Shown piece after piece: positions 1-7,405 of a stretch of DNA of 13,277 nucleotides; position 1 is the stretch's first letter, and each line of letters opens with the position of its first letter. The stretch is from Gemmatimonadota bacterium. GTDB lineage: Bacteria > Gemmatimonadota > Gemmatimonadetes > JACCXV01 > JAHWKZ01. The notes under the pieces were generated by a model. That model was not told where the DNA came from and made no database searches. It saw only the letters and a program-made list of their open reading frames with translations. The position numbers were made by a program, and so were the translations under genes. The stretch spans positions 1-13,277 of the forward strand of contig DAOWHI010000256.1 in NCBI GenBank assembly GCA_030641505.1, written 5' to 3'.

Positions 1-1
1 C

Positions 2-241
2 GTCCTGGAGGCCGAGATCGACCTGGTGATCGTGCCGGGTGTTGCATTTGACCGCAGCGGGCAACGGCTGGGGCTCGGGGGCGGTTTCTACGACCGCTGG
101 CTGGCTTCGGTCGAAGCCCCGACCGTGGCGTTGGCATTTTCCTTGCAAGTCGTTGAGAGGGTTCCACATACCGAACGCGACCAGGGGGTCGATCGGATCG
201 TCACCGAAAACGACGTCATCGATTGCCGAGAGTCGCGATAA
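2..241 (+). CDS. fau: 5-formyltetrahydrofolate cyclo-ligase, C-terminal part (5' truncated by window)
   Basis: The reading frame is open from the window edge and ends at TAA 239-241, so only the last 79 or so residues are visible. The stretch DLVIVPGVAFDRSGQRLG followed by GGGFYDR is the conserved C-terminal signature of 5-formyltetrahydrofolate cyclo-ligase (MTHFS family), where the glycine-rich loop and tyrosine help bind ATP and folate. The family enzyme is cytosolic and converts 5-formyl-THF plus ATP to 5,10-methenyl-THF, returning this storage form to the active folate pool. The tail, with VPHTERDQGVDRIVTE, also fits the family, in which a conserved H/D-x-x-D region lies near the end. 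A 24-nt gap separates it from the ABC transporter ATPase, so it may be the upstream member of the same transcript. The true start lies outside the window. Confidence 0.93.
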   Translation, partial: VLEAEIDLVIVPGVAFDRSGQRLGLGGGFYDRWLASVEAPTVALAFSLQVVERVPHTERDQGVDRIVTENDVIDCRESR

Positions 242-265
242 CCCCTCGAGGCAGGACCCGACGCA

Positions 266-1024
266 TTGAGTGGCATCGTTCTCACGGATCTGACCAAATC
301 GTACGGCGCGTTTCCGGTCCTGCGCGGGATCTCGCTCACCGTCGAACCCGGCGAGCTGTTCGGTTTCCTGGGACCCAACGGAGCCGGAAAGACGACCACC
401 ATCAAGATCATGACCGGTCTGCTGCTGCCGTCGGGTGGTCGGGTCGAGGTTGCTGGATACGACGTCGTGGAGGACCCGTACGAGGTCAAACGTCGAGTCG
501 GGTTCGTCCCCGATAGGCCCTTTCTGTACGACAAGCTGACCGGGTCGGAGTTCCTGGAATTCGTGGGGCACCTGTACGACTTGAGTCCGGCGACGGTCCG
601 CGAACGTTCACGCGACCTGATCGAGCGGTTCGACCTGGGTGAATGGATCGACGAGCTCATCGAAGCCTATAGCCATGGAATGCGACAGAAGCTCGCTATC
701 ACGTCGGCGCTGCTGCACGAGCCCGAGATCATCATCATCGACGAGCCCACCGTGGGTCTCGATCCACGCAGTCAGAGCCGGATGAAAACCTTGCTCTCCA
801 ACCTCATTGCCAAGGGTCAGACGGTGTTTCTCTCGACTCATACGCTGGAAATCGTTGAGGCGTTGTGCACGCGGGTTGCGATCATCCATCGTGGGCAGAT
901 CATCGCCTTGGGAACGGTCGACGAGTTGCGCCGTGAGGCGCGTCGGGAAGACAGCTCGCTCGAGGAGATCTTCCTGGGGTTGACCGAGGGCGGCGGGTCG
1001 ATCGACGAACGCTCCCTGGTGTGA
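266..1024 (+). CDS. ABC exporter ATP-binding protein (EcsA/CcmA-like)
   Basis: This 252-residue protein is a single nucleotide-binding domain that would power the membrane partner encoded next. Walker A is GPNGAGKT (36-43), the signature loop is SHGMRQ (136-141, a variant of LSGGQ seen in ABC-2 exporters), Walker B is IIIIDEP (155-161), the D-loop is GLDP (164-167) and the H-loop histidine is H192 in LSTH. The usual Q-loop glutamine after the beta strand appears as Asp83 (GFVPDRPF), as in EcsA-like ATPases, which often carry an acidic residue there. The start is TTG at 266, preceded by GAGG (248-251) and CAGG (252-255); no better start lies in frame just upstream. Its TGA stop overlaps the permease GTG start in the tetramer GTGA (1021-1024), which implies translational coupling. 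The exported substrate cannot be read from the sequence. Confidence 0.93.
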   Translation: MSGIVLTDLTKSYGAFPVLRGISLTVEPGELFGFLGPNGAGKTTTIKIMTGLLLPSGGRVEVAGYDVVEDPYEVKRRVGFVPDRPFLYDKLTGSEFLEFVGHLYDLSPATVRERSRDLIERFDLGEWIDELIEAYSHGMRQKLAITSALLHEPEIIIIDEPTVGLDPRSQSRMKTLLSNLIAKGQTVFLSTHTLEIVEALCTRVAIIHRGQIIALGTVDELRREARREDSSLEEIFLGLTEGGGSIDERSLV

Positions 1025-2715
1025 CGACCCTGTTCTATCCCCGGCTTGCCGGATTGAAGCGCGAGCAGCGACCAGCTGGGATCCACAGGGTCAGCGTGCC
1101 GGTCGTCCTTGGGCTCGTTTTTTGGGCCGGGCTCTACCTGATCATGGTCCGGGTGCTGAATCACTTCACCACCGTCGATCCCGACCTGGGTCGGATCTTG
1201 GCCGCCAAGCTGCTGGCACTGCTGTTTCTGCTATGGCTGTCGTTCCTCGCTTTCTCAGCGCTAATCACGGCCGTCAGTCAGATTTTCCTGGCGCGCGATC
1301 TGCCGATGTGGATTGCGGCGCCGATCCCGCTGCGCCGATTGTTCCGCGTGAAGCTGGTCGAAGTCGCCACGCTGGCTTCCTGGACAGCCATCTTTCTCGC
1401 CATTCCGGTGTGGGTGGCCTATGGGGTCGTTTTTGGCGCTGGTTTGGGTTACTACGTGGCGTTGGTGGTAGCAGTCGGGTGCTGCGTTGCGATAACAACA
1501 TCGATCGGTGTCTTGGTCGCGGTCGCGTTGGTGAACCTGTTTCCCGCCCGGCGCGCGAGAGATCTCCTGTCGCTCGTCGCGCTGATGTTCATAGCTGCCG
1601 TCGTCATCCTCCTGCGCGCGGTCCGGCCCGAGGAGTTCGTGCGGCCCGAGGACTTCGGGACCTGGGCCGAGTATCTGGTCTCCCTATCAAACCCCACACT
1701 CCCGTGGCTGCCTTCGTACTGGGCGGCGCGTGTCCTGGGTGAAGTGTTGGGCGTATACAATGCGGTGCACTGGGACGCCGTAACGATGTATGGCTCGTTG
1801 CTGGTGGTCGGTGCGATCGTATCGACGATCGCCGCTGGGGGCGTGTTTCGCGAAATGTTTCGGACCGGCTACTCGAAGTCCCAGGAGGCGCGACAGGTCC
1901 AGTGGACGCGCCAGCTGTGGTGGTGTCGCACAGTGCAGTTCTTTGCCCGGCCATTCCCGCGACGTTTGCGGGCGATGATCGTCAAGGACGTCTCGACATT
2001 TTTCCGCGACCCGGGCCAGTGGTCACAGCTTTTTCTGCTGCTCGCGGTGATCGCCATCTATCTGTACAACTTCAGGGTGCTCCCGCTGGATGCCGCCGGC
2101 GGGACGGGCTACTTGTTGCGCGACCTACTGGCGTTCTTGAACATCGCCCTGGTTGGTTTCGTCGTCACCGCAGTGGCGGCCCGATTCGTTCTCCCCGGGG
2201 TGAGCCTCGAGGGGCCCACGCTCTGGCTACTCAAGACCAGTCCGGTGACGATCGGGGAGATACTATGGGCCAAGTTCTGGAGCGGATTTCTGCCGCTGGT
2301 CGCGTTGGCAGAGCTGTTGGTTGTATTATCAAACGCGTTGCTCCAGACGACGTTGCTTCTGAGCGTGATCTCGGTCGCAACGGTCTTGTTCTTGTCGGCG
2401 GCCATCGTAGGAATGGCCGTTGGGCTTGGAGCCTCCCATCCACGGTTCGATGCCCCCGACAGCTCTCAGGTGACGGCCGGCTACGCGGGGTTCCTGTTTA
2501 TGGTCATGAGCGCATTGCTAGTGCTGGCGTCGGTCACTGTCCTCGCCTGGCCCGTCTACAACTCCTTCCGGGCCTCGTGGCTGGGTTGGGGTGTCGGCGC
2601 TGGCGAGTGGGGAGGGATAGCCGGCGGCCTGGTCGCGGTCGGCGGAGTGTGTGCGATCGCGTTGTTTGCGACGATGCAAGCCGGCAGCAGCCGGCTGAGC
2701 GCGCGGGAGCTGTAG
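1021..2715 (+). CDS. ABC exporter permease, about 12 membrane helices (putative ABC-2-like)
   Basis: A 564-residue integral membrane protein whose GTG start overlaps the stop of the ATPase gene by 4 nt, so the two form one transporter. Hydrophobic segments can be seen near residues 25-45, 60-90, 115-185 (several helices), 190-205, 255-280, 340-360, 370-395, 415-475 (several), 490-520 and 535-555, giving about 12 helices in two halves. The cytoplasmic motif LARDLPMWIAAPIPLRRLF after the second helix group and the later SLEGPTLWLLKTSPV segment look like the matching coupling helices of the two halves, a layout known from large fused ABC-2-like exporters. It ends at TAG 2713-2715, one base before the dacB-type gene. 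The substrate is unknown. I recognise the general class, not a named gene. Confidence 0.88.
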   Translation: MTTLFYPRLAGLKREQRPAGIHRVSVPVVLGLVFWAGLYLIMVRVLNHFTTVDPDLGRILAAKLLALLFLLWLSFLAFSALITAVSQIFLARDLPMWIAAPIPLRRLFRVKLVEVATLASWTAIFLAIPVWVAYGVVFGAGLGYYVALVVAVGCCVAITTSIGVLVAVALVNLFPARRARDLLSLVALMFIAAVVILLRAVRPEEFVRPEDFGTWAEYLVSLSNPTLPWLPSYWAARVLGEVLGVYNAVHWDAVTMYGSLLVVGAIVSTIAAGGVFREMFRTGYSKSQEARQVQWTRQLWWCRTVQFFARPFPRRLRAMIVKDVSTFFRDPGQWSQLFLLLAVIAIYLYNFRVLPLDAAGGTGYLLRDLLAFLNIALVGFVVTAVAARFVLPGVSLEGPTLWLLKTSPVTIGEILWAKFWSGFLPLVALAELLVVLSNALLQTTLLLSVISVATVLFLSAAIVGMAVGLGASHPRFDAPDSSQVTAGYAGFLFMVMSALLVLASVTVLAWPVYNSFRASWLGWGVGAGEWGGIAGGLVAVGGVCAIALFATMQAGSSRLSAREL

Positions 2716-2716
2716 C

Positions 2717-4294
2717 ATGCTGAAGTCGCCACGCCTTGTCGTCGCGCTCGTCGTTGCGCCGGTCTTGCTCGCCACGTTCCCGATCGCCGTGACGGCGCAA
2801 GGCGACCTGGTTGGCGACGGTGTGGTGGAGGATGGGGGTTCAGCGGCGATCGCCGAGCTCCTCGACCCGATCGTTCGCAGACGGGGTGGTCGGATTGGGG
2901 TCGCGGTGTACGCCGCCGATCTCGGCAACCCGCTCTATCTTCACAACGCCGACCTACCACTGACGCCGGCTTCGAACATGAAGCTCTACACCACCGCAGC
3001 CGCGCTCGACCGACTCGGGCCAGATTTTCAGTACACGACGTCGGTCTACGCCGATGGCGAGATCCATCCCGACGGGACACTCGATGGCGACTTGGTCCTG
3101 GTCGGACGCGGAGACCCGACGCTCTCAGGTCGCTTCCATGGCGATAGCGTGACATTTGTTTTCGATCGATTTGCCGCCCGCCTCAAAAGGATGGGCATCC
3201 GTCGTGTCACCGGCGCAGTCGTAGGCGACGCGACGTATCTCGACGATACGCGGATCGCACCGGGGTGGGACAGCACGAACTTGCTGCGCTGGTACGGTGC
3301 TCGTTCGAGCGCCCTCTCGTTCAACGACAACGTGGTCACGATCGAGATCCAGCCTGGCGGGTGGGTCGGTGCGCCCCCTGCCCTCACTTTCTATCCGCAT
3401 ACCGATCGTCTGGAGATCTCGAACCAAGCAGTCACCGTGGGACGCCGGGGTGGCCGTTCAATCGGGATACGACGCCAGCCGGAAACCGGTGACTACTTGA
3501 TTCGTGGTCGAATCCCGCTCAGAAGTCGTCCGCTCCAGTACATGGTTTCGGTCGAAGACCCGGCGCTCTACACGACGTCGGTATTTGCCGACCGGTTGAG
3601 ACGAGTGGGGATCAAGATCGAGAGTGGCGAGCGGGTCGTGCACCGCTGGCAACGGGAGGCAGCGAGGTCGGCGACCTTGCTCGTGAGCCACACCAGCCCC
3701 CGCATGTCCGACATCGTCAAGATCATCAACAAGCGCAGCCAGAATTTCTTCGCCGAGCAGCTCCTGAAAACACTTGGCGCTGTCTTCAAAGCCGACGGAT
3801 CGTTCGCCAGTGGGGCCGAGGTGATCTACGACGTGCTTGAGGGACTGGGACTGGAAACCGATGGTTTGACGATCGAAGACGGTTCGGGTCTCAGCCGTCT
3901 CAACCTTCTCACCGCCCGGCGCACCGCCGAGCTCTTGGTGGCGATGCGCGCACACCCGCTGTTCGATGAGTTCTACGCATCGCTCGCGATCGCCGGTGAA
4001 GACGGGAATCCTCGTCGGCTCGACTCTCCCGCGGTGCGCGGTAACGTCCACAGCAAGACCGGCACGCTACGCGGTGTTTCCGCGCTGTCGGGCTACGTCA
4101 CGACCAGCGACGGGGAGCTACTGGTCTTTTCGATTCTGATCAACAACTTGCCGCGTGGGAAGTGGGCCGCCATGTCGATCGAAGACGCGATCGTCGAGCG
4201 GTTGGCAGAGTTTTCGCGATGGCACCCGGCTCTGTTATGCGCGACCGAGTCGAGCACGTCGAACGGTGGGAAGGGCTGCCTGCCCGAGGGTTAG
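2717..4294 (+). CDS. dacB: D-alanyl-D-alanine carboxypeptidase/endopeptidase, PBP4 type (peptidase S13), copy 1
   Basis: This 525-residue serine peptidase acts on peptidoglycan in the periplasm, removing terminal D-Ala or cutting D-Ala-mDAP cross-links. A signal peptide covers about residues 1-28, ending near TAQ. The three penicillin-binding motifs are all intact: SNMK (Ser86 nucleophile, Lys89), SQN (341-343) and KTG (447-449). The family marker DGSGLS (388-393) is also present. The roughly 250 residues between SxxK and SxN match the large inserted domains typical of the S13 family. The ATG start has GGGAG (2705-2709) 7 nt upstream, inside the end of the permease gene; one base separates the two genes, so they are surely co-transcribed. 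Its TAG stop overlaps the stop of the minus-strand HicB-like gene (4291-4294). A second paralogue lies at 10152-11663. Confidence 0.95.
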   Translation: MLKSPRLVVALVVAPVLLATFPIAVTAQGDLVGDGVVEDGGSAAIAELLDPIVRRRGGRIGVAVYAADLGNPLYLHNADLPLTPASNMKLYTTAAALDRLGPDFQYTTSVYADGEIHPDGTLDGDLVLVGRGDPTLSGRFHGDSVTFVFDRFAARLKRMGIRRVTGAVVGDATYLDDTRIAPGWDSTNLLRWYGARSSALSFNDNVVTIEIQPGGWVGAPPALTFYPHTDRLEISNQAVTVGRRGGRSIGIRRQPETGDYLIRGRIPLRSRPLQYMVSVEDPALYTTSVFADRLRRVGIKIESGERVVHRWQREAARSATLLVSHTSPRMSDIVKIINKRSQNFFAEQLLKTLGAVFKADGSFASGAEVIYDVLEGLGLETDGLTIEDGSGLSRLNLLTARRTAELLVAMRAHPLFDEFYASLAIAGEDGNPRRLDSPAVRGNVHSKTGTLRGVSALSGYVTTSDGELLVFSILINNLPRGKWAAMSIEDAIVERLAEFSRWHPALLCATESSTSNGGKGCLPEG

Positions 4295-4644
4295 TCTCTC
4301 CGCCTCAGCTCGTATGCGATCAGCGCCAAGGCGGCCAGGGCCACAGACGCGAAAACGATCTTCGTAGTCGCAGTGAGCGGTGGCTGCAGGTACAGGTGAG
4401 ACTTGTGGCGACTGGCTCGGCCATTGCCGTGATCCGATACTCGGACGTGGTCTTGGGCAACGCCATCGAGGTTGCGACGGATGGCGCGCTTTAACCGGCG
4501 TATCGCGCTTGACTCGGACTGACCGTACGCGATGTAGCCGGGCAAGGCCGGAGAAGTGGCCGCGAAGGCGCCCTCGTCGGCTTCCTCGAGGAACACCTGA
4601 AAGCCCTCTATGGCCCCAAACCGATCTCGGATAAACCCAAGCAT
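4291..4644 (-). CDS. HicB-like (UPF0150) domain protein with C-terminal membrane helix
   Basis: A 117-residue protein in two parts. Residues 15-60 (FQVFLEEADEGAFAATSPAL, then PGYIAYGQSESSAIRRLKRA) match the HicB-like/UPF0150 fold: the pattern VxxEEDxEGxxxAxxPxLPGxxxxGxTxxEA followed by a helix is characteristic. A basic, polar linker (61-92) leads to a single hydrophobic helix (about 94-111) and the terminal cluster RRRD, so the protein would be tail-anchored with the HicB fold in the cytosol. Typical HicB antitoxins instead carry a C-terminal DNA-binding domain and sit beside a roughly 60-80 residue HicA toxin. Neither is present here. The gene probably is not a classical antitoxin; UPF0150-only proteins of unknown role are common. 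The ATG at 4644 has no Shine-Dalgarno, but a promoter-like pair fits a leaderless message. It converges on dacB copy 1 with a 4-nt stop overlap. Confidence 0.78.
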   Translation of the reverse strand: MLGFIRDRFGAIEGFQVFLEEADEGAFAATSPALPGYIAYGQSESSAIRRLKRAIRRNLDGVAQDHVRVSDHGNGRASRHKSHLYLQPPLTATTKIVFASVALAALALIAYELRRRD

Positions 4645-4650
4645 ATAGAC

Positions 4651-4679
4651 AAGATAGCGGGTTTTGAAGTGTTCGCCAA
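4651..4679 (-). promoter_or_regulatory. candidate leaderless promoter for the HicB-like gene
   Basis: Read on the minus strand, TTGGCG (4679-4674) is followed after exactly 17 nt by TATCTT (4656-4651), each matching 4 of 6 bases of the sigma-70 consensus. Only six bases (4650-4645) separate the -10 box from the ATG. Transcription would start at or next to the start codon, giving a leaderless message, in keeping with the absence of a Shine-Dalgarno sequence. This is pattern matching only. Confidence 0.42.
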
Positions 4680-4712
4680 GCAGCCCGTCGAACCCCCGCT
4701 GCGGCTATGGGG

Positions 4713-4740
4713 TAGAATAAGGCTGCCCCCGGAAAGGAGG
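4713..4740 (+). promoter_or_regulatory. candidate -10 box and very strong ribosome binding site for the calcium-loop protein
   Basis: TAGAAT (4713-4718) is a good -10-like hexamer (5 of 6 to TATAAT), but no convincing -35 box lies at the right distance; TCGAAC at 4688-4693 is weak. The purine tract GGAAAGGAGG (4731-4740) contains a full Shine-Dalgarno sequence 5 nt before GTG 4746 and fixes that start. It is the strongest ribosome binding site in the window. Confidence 0.5.
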
Positions 4741-4745
4741 CTCAA

Positions 4746-5204
4746 GTGAGGCGCCGTATCCGCTTGGTGCCGATTGTCGCCGGTTTTGTTGTGGCGACCG
4801 GGTCGCACCTCCCCGCACAGAACGCTCAGCTCGACCGTGCGATTCGGTCGTTCCATACCGACTTTCGATTGTCCTCCGATCGGACTCGCACCGCACGCGG
4901 CGATTTCAACGGTGACGGTCGTGAAGACGTGGCCGCCATCGTCGAAGGACCCGAACGGTCGGCATTCGTGATCTTTCACGCCCAGCCGGATCGGTTCGCG
5001 CCGCACCCGCTGTTCACCAACCTGCCACCGGGATCGGTCGAGCTTCGGGTATTGCAACCTGGTCGGCATAGGGTCATCGGGCCGCAACGCTCAGTGGTGA
5101 TCAAGGCGCCGGCTGTGGAGCTGGTCTTTCCGGGTCGTTCGAGCGCCATGTACGTGTGGCGTGATGGTCGCTACCGCGTGCTAGGTACGGAGAACTTTCG
5201 CTAA
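4746..5204 (+). CDS. small secreted protein with one calcium-binding (FG-GAP/VCBS-like) loop
   Basis: A 152-residue exported protein. Residues 1-25 form a signal peptide: MRRR n-region, hydrophobic core, and a likely cut after LPAQ. Residues 53-61, DFNGDGRED, form a DxNxDGxxD calcium loop of the type found in FG-GAP/VCBS beta-propeller repeats and dockerin-like loops, followed by the usual hydrophobic strand (VAAIV). Only one such loop is present, so the protein is not a full propeller; the rest is predicted beta-rich and ends with a YVWRDGRYRVL segment typical of such folds. The start is GTG 4746, supported by an excellent Shine-Dalgarno. Its TAA stop overlaps the stop of the convergent DHH gene in the bases CTAA (5201-5204). 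No specific function is recognised. Confidence 0.8.
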   Translation: MRRRIRLVPIVAGFVVATGSHLPAQNAQLDRAIRSFHTDFRLSSDRTRTARGDFNGDGREDVAAIVEGPERSAFVIFHAQPDRFAPHPLFTNLPPGSVELRVLQPGRHRVIGPQRSVVIKAPAVELVFPGRSSAMYVWRDGRYRVLGTENFR

Positions 5205-6307
5205 CCGCTGGACGCCGAGCGTGATTCATCCCCGTTCCGAATAAGCGGTTTCCCAGCGCTCGAGGGGTCGAGCCCGAGTTCACTCAGAAAACGACGTCGG
5301 ACCATCTCTTGAATCGGCACCGGATCTTCGTCGATGTTGATCTGAGCGCCCGCCATTCGCCCGTGTCCGCCAGCCGTTCCCAGCTCACCGACGATGGCTG
5401 AGATCACCGCACCGGCGTCCCGGGACTCGTCGCGAGTCCTCAAACTGAGATAGAGACGTCCTTTGTGGCGGCCCATGACGAGCACGTATTCGGTTTGCTC
5501 GAGCGGGGCCAGGAAATCTGCTAGTTCCGCAAGCAGGTCGGGATTGTCGGCGTCGCCAAGATCGGCGATCACCGCCCGGTCGTGGATCATTGACCGTTCT
5601 AGCGCAGCGTGAAACGCCTCGAAGTGGCGTCTGGGGATGAGTGGGTTCTCGATTCGTGCCAGTAACGACAGATCGGCGTGGGGGAAGATCTGGAGGTAGG
5701 CGTGGAGATCGGCCTCGCTCGACTCGCGCTCCAGTCCCCGGGTATCCGACTTGATGCCGATCAATAGGGCCGTCGCGAGCTTGGTCGATAGATCAATTCC
5801 GGCGGCCTCCAAATAGTAGTACATGATCGTCGAGGTAGCGCCGTAATCGGTGCGCACGTCGGCGAACTTCACGTTCGCGGTCTCGGGTCGCATAGGGTGG
5901 TGGTCAATGGCGATCGAGATCGGGAGATCGTTGGGCAGCGAGTGGTTCCCGGTTTCGGGCTGTGTGTCGATCAACGAGTGAGTTCCGTAATCGTCGAGGC
6001 GGACTTGCGCGAGCGGGTACAGTCGAACACCCAGTTGGTCAACCATGGCGCGATTAGTAGCGCGGCCGATCGTTCCGCCAAACGCGATGATCGGCTCGAT
6101 CGAGAGCTTGTGACCGAGCAGAAAACTCAGTGCGTAGGCGCTGGCGATTGAGTCTGGATCGGGATGATCGTGCGTGTAGATCGCGGCCGGCGTCGCGATG
6201 TTAACCACAGCCAGCAGCTTGTCGAGCAGGCGCTGGGCCTGGTTGGTCGCGTCAGCCGATGTCGCTGATGGGCCGACCGACGTTCGGCCCAGGTTGCTGT
6301 CCGTCAC
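5201..6307 (-). CDS. DHH/DHHA1 family phosphoesterase (NrnA-like)
   Basis: A 368-residue cytosolic protein of the DHH superfamily, whose bacterial members (NrnA and relatives) degrade short oligonucleotides and often hydrolyse pAp or cyclic dinucleotide products using Mn2+. Motif I is HDHPDPDS (46-53), motif II has D114 (LIDTQPETG), motif III is the name-giving DHH (135-137) and motif IV is D188 (IKSDTRG); all metal ligands are present. The C-terminal DHHA1 substrate-binding domain carries GGHGRMAGA (313-321). A polar tail of about 45 residues follows the expected helix. The GTG start at 6307 has GGGAG 7 nt upstream, overlapping the stop of mrp; only 11 nt separate the genes, so the pair forms an operon. 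The exact substrate (nanoRNA, pAp or c-di-AMP/pApA) cannot be decided here. Confidence 0.92.
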   Translation of the reverse strand: MTDSNLGRTSVGPSATSADATNQAQRLLDKLLAVVNIATPAAIYTHDHPDPDSIASAYALSFLLGHKLSIEPIIAFGGTIGRATNRAMVDQLGVRLYPLAQVRLDDYGTHSLIDTQPETGNHSLPNDLPISIAIDHHPMRPETANVKFADVRTDYGATSTIMYYYLEAAGIDLSTKLATALLIGIKSDTRGLERESSEADLHAYLQIFPHADLSLLARIENPLIPRRHFEAFHAALERSMIHDRAVIADLGDADNPDLLAELADFLAPLEQTEYVLVMGRHKGRLYLSLRTRDESRDAGAVISAIVGELGTAGGHGRMAGAQINIDEDPVPIQEMVRRRFLSELGLDPSSAGKPLIRNGDESRSASSG

Positions 6308-6318
6308 GCGCGTGCTCC

Positions 6319-7365
6319 CTAGTCGGTCACCTGGATGATGCGCCGGGCGATTTCGCGAAACCGCTCGGCGATCGGCGAATCCGGCAGCGCCCGTACAAGG
6401 GGCTCCCCGCTATCGCCGGTCGGCGTGACATCCTCATGCAACGGGATTGTGCCGAGAAACGGAACGTTGAATCGCTCCGCAGTTGCTCGGCCGCCACCGT
6501 GTCCGAAGACCGAGTGCTCGGCACCACAGCTTGGGCAAACAAAGCTGCCCATGTTCTCGACGATGCCCAGCACGCGAGCGCCGACCTTGTCAAACATCTT
6601 GAGCCCCTTCTTGGCGTCAATCAGCGCAATGTCCTGCGGGGTAGTGACGATAACCGCTCCGTCCAACGGGACGGCTTGAGTCAGCGTCAAGTGCGCATCA
6701 CCGGTTCCGGGGGGCATATCGACAACCAGGTAATCGAGCTCTCCCCATTCGACTTCGCGCAGGAACTGGGTAACGGCAGAATGGACCATCGGACCCCGCC
6801 ACACCAGAGGCGTGTCCTCACCCTCGACCAAAAACCCGAGCGACATGAGCGAGATCCCGAGTCGGGTCAACGGTTGAATGCGTTTGCCGACAGTGCTTGG
6901 CTGGGCTCCCTTGAGCCCCATCATGGTGGGGATCGAGGGGCCGTAGATGTCGGCATCAAGCAACCCCACGCGATGTCCCTCGGCGGCGATCGCCAACGCC
7001 AGGTTGACGGCCACAGTCGATTTTCCAACGCCGCCCTTCCCGCTTGCCACTGCCAGAATATGGCGCACGCCCTCGATCGGTTTCTGTGGCGCCGGTCGTT
7101 TGGCGGGCCCAGCGGCGGCTCCGGGCTGCTCCTGGAGACTGATCGCCACGTCCTCGATACCGTCGAGACCGCCGATCTGCCCCTTGAGTTCCTTGAGGAC
7201 CGTCTCCGACAGCGGTTGGGCCGGATCGACGAGCACCTTGAACGCCACCCTGCCATCGTTGATCTTCAGCTCCTTGATCCGGCCCAGCGAGATCAGATCT
7301 TTGTCGCTATCCGGATCACGGACGAGGCGGATCGCTCGGATGACGTCTTTTTCTTGCGCGGGCAT
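6319..7365 (-). CDS. mrp: Mrp/ApbC-type P-loop ATPase, iron-sulfur cluster carrier
   Basis: A 348-residue protein of the Mrp/Nbp35 family, which binds a [4Fe-4S] cluster between two subunits and passes it to target enzymes in the cytosol. The N-terminal MIP18-like (DUF59) domain spans about residues 5-78. A proline/alanine linker (81-97) joins it to the P-loop domain, which has the deviant Walker A GKGGVGKST (109-117), the LLDADIYGPS switch (135-144), DMPPGTGD (216-223) and the cluster-binding CPSC (C277, C280). Length and domain order are normal for the family. The ATG at 7365 has no clear Shine-Dalgarno. It diverges from the PDZ gene across 40 bp and is followed after 11 nt by the DHH phosphoesterase; that pairing is not a textbook one. 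Confidence 0.95.
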   Translation of the reverse strand: MPAQEKDVIRAIRLVRDPDSDKDLISLGRIKELKINDGRVAFKVLVDPAQPLSETVLKELKGQIGGLDGIEDVAISLQEQPGAAAGPAKRPAPQKPIEGVRHILAVASGKGGVGKSTVAVNLALAIAAEGHRVGLLDADIYGPSIPTMMGLKGAQPSTVGKRIQPLTRLGISLMSLGFLVEGEDTPLVWRGPMVHSAVTQFLREVEWGELDYLVVDMPPGTGDAHLTLTQAVPLDGAVIVTTPQDIALIDAKKGLKMFDKVGARVLGIVENMGSFVCPSCGAEHSVFGHGGGRATAERFNVPFLGTIPLHEDVTPTGDSGEPLVRALPDSPIAERFREIARRIIQVTD

Positions 7366-7405
7366 AGTTTGCGACGAGTTTTCTGGGTTCAGTGAGGATG
7401 CGAGA
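7366..7405. other. 40-bp divergent intergenic region between mrp and the PDZ gene
   Basis: Both genes start here in opposite directions, so the promoters must lie in this gap or inside the opposing gene. I see no convincing -35/-10 pair on either strand. On the plus strand GAGG (7394-7397) lies 8 nt before GTG 7406 and is a usable Shine-Dalgarno for the PDZ gene. Confidence 0.5.

Noticed and set aside
1902..2723. 273-codon frame inside the permease gene
   Set aside because: Same strand, other frame; the product is Gly/Arg-rich with no membrane segments, while the permease frame shows about 12 helices.
4162..4494. 110-codon plus-strand frame over the end of dacB and the HicB-like gene
   Set aside because: The Arg-rich product has no family features, and the minus-strand HicB-like frame explains the region better.
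4645..4745. Possible small RNA or terminator in the largest gap
   Set aside because: Only a 4-bp G/C stem can be drawn, with no T-run; the gap is adequately explained by two divergent promoters.
4291..4745. HicAB toxin-antitoxin locus
   Set aside because: No HicA-like frame of 60-80 residues is found beside the HicB-like gene on either strand, and the DNA-binding domain is missing.
6259..7395. Long plus-strand open frame of 378 codons antisense to mrp
   Set aside because: It lies almost entirely opposite the clearly coding mrp gene and its protein is rich in Arg, Asp and His with no recognisable domain, as expected for an antisense shadow in GC-rich DNA.
6947..7405. Upstream extension of the PDZ protein frame
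   Set aside because: The extra 153 residues are antisense to mrp; GTG 7406 has a Shine-Dalgarno and yields a signal sequence directly.
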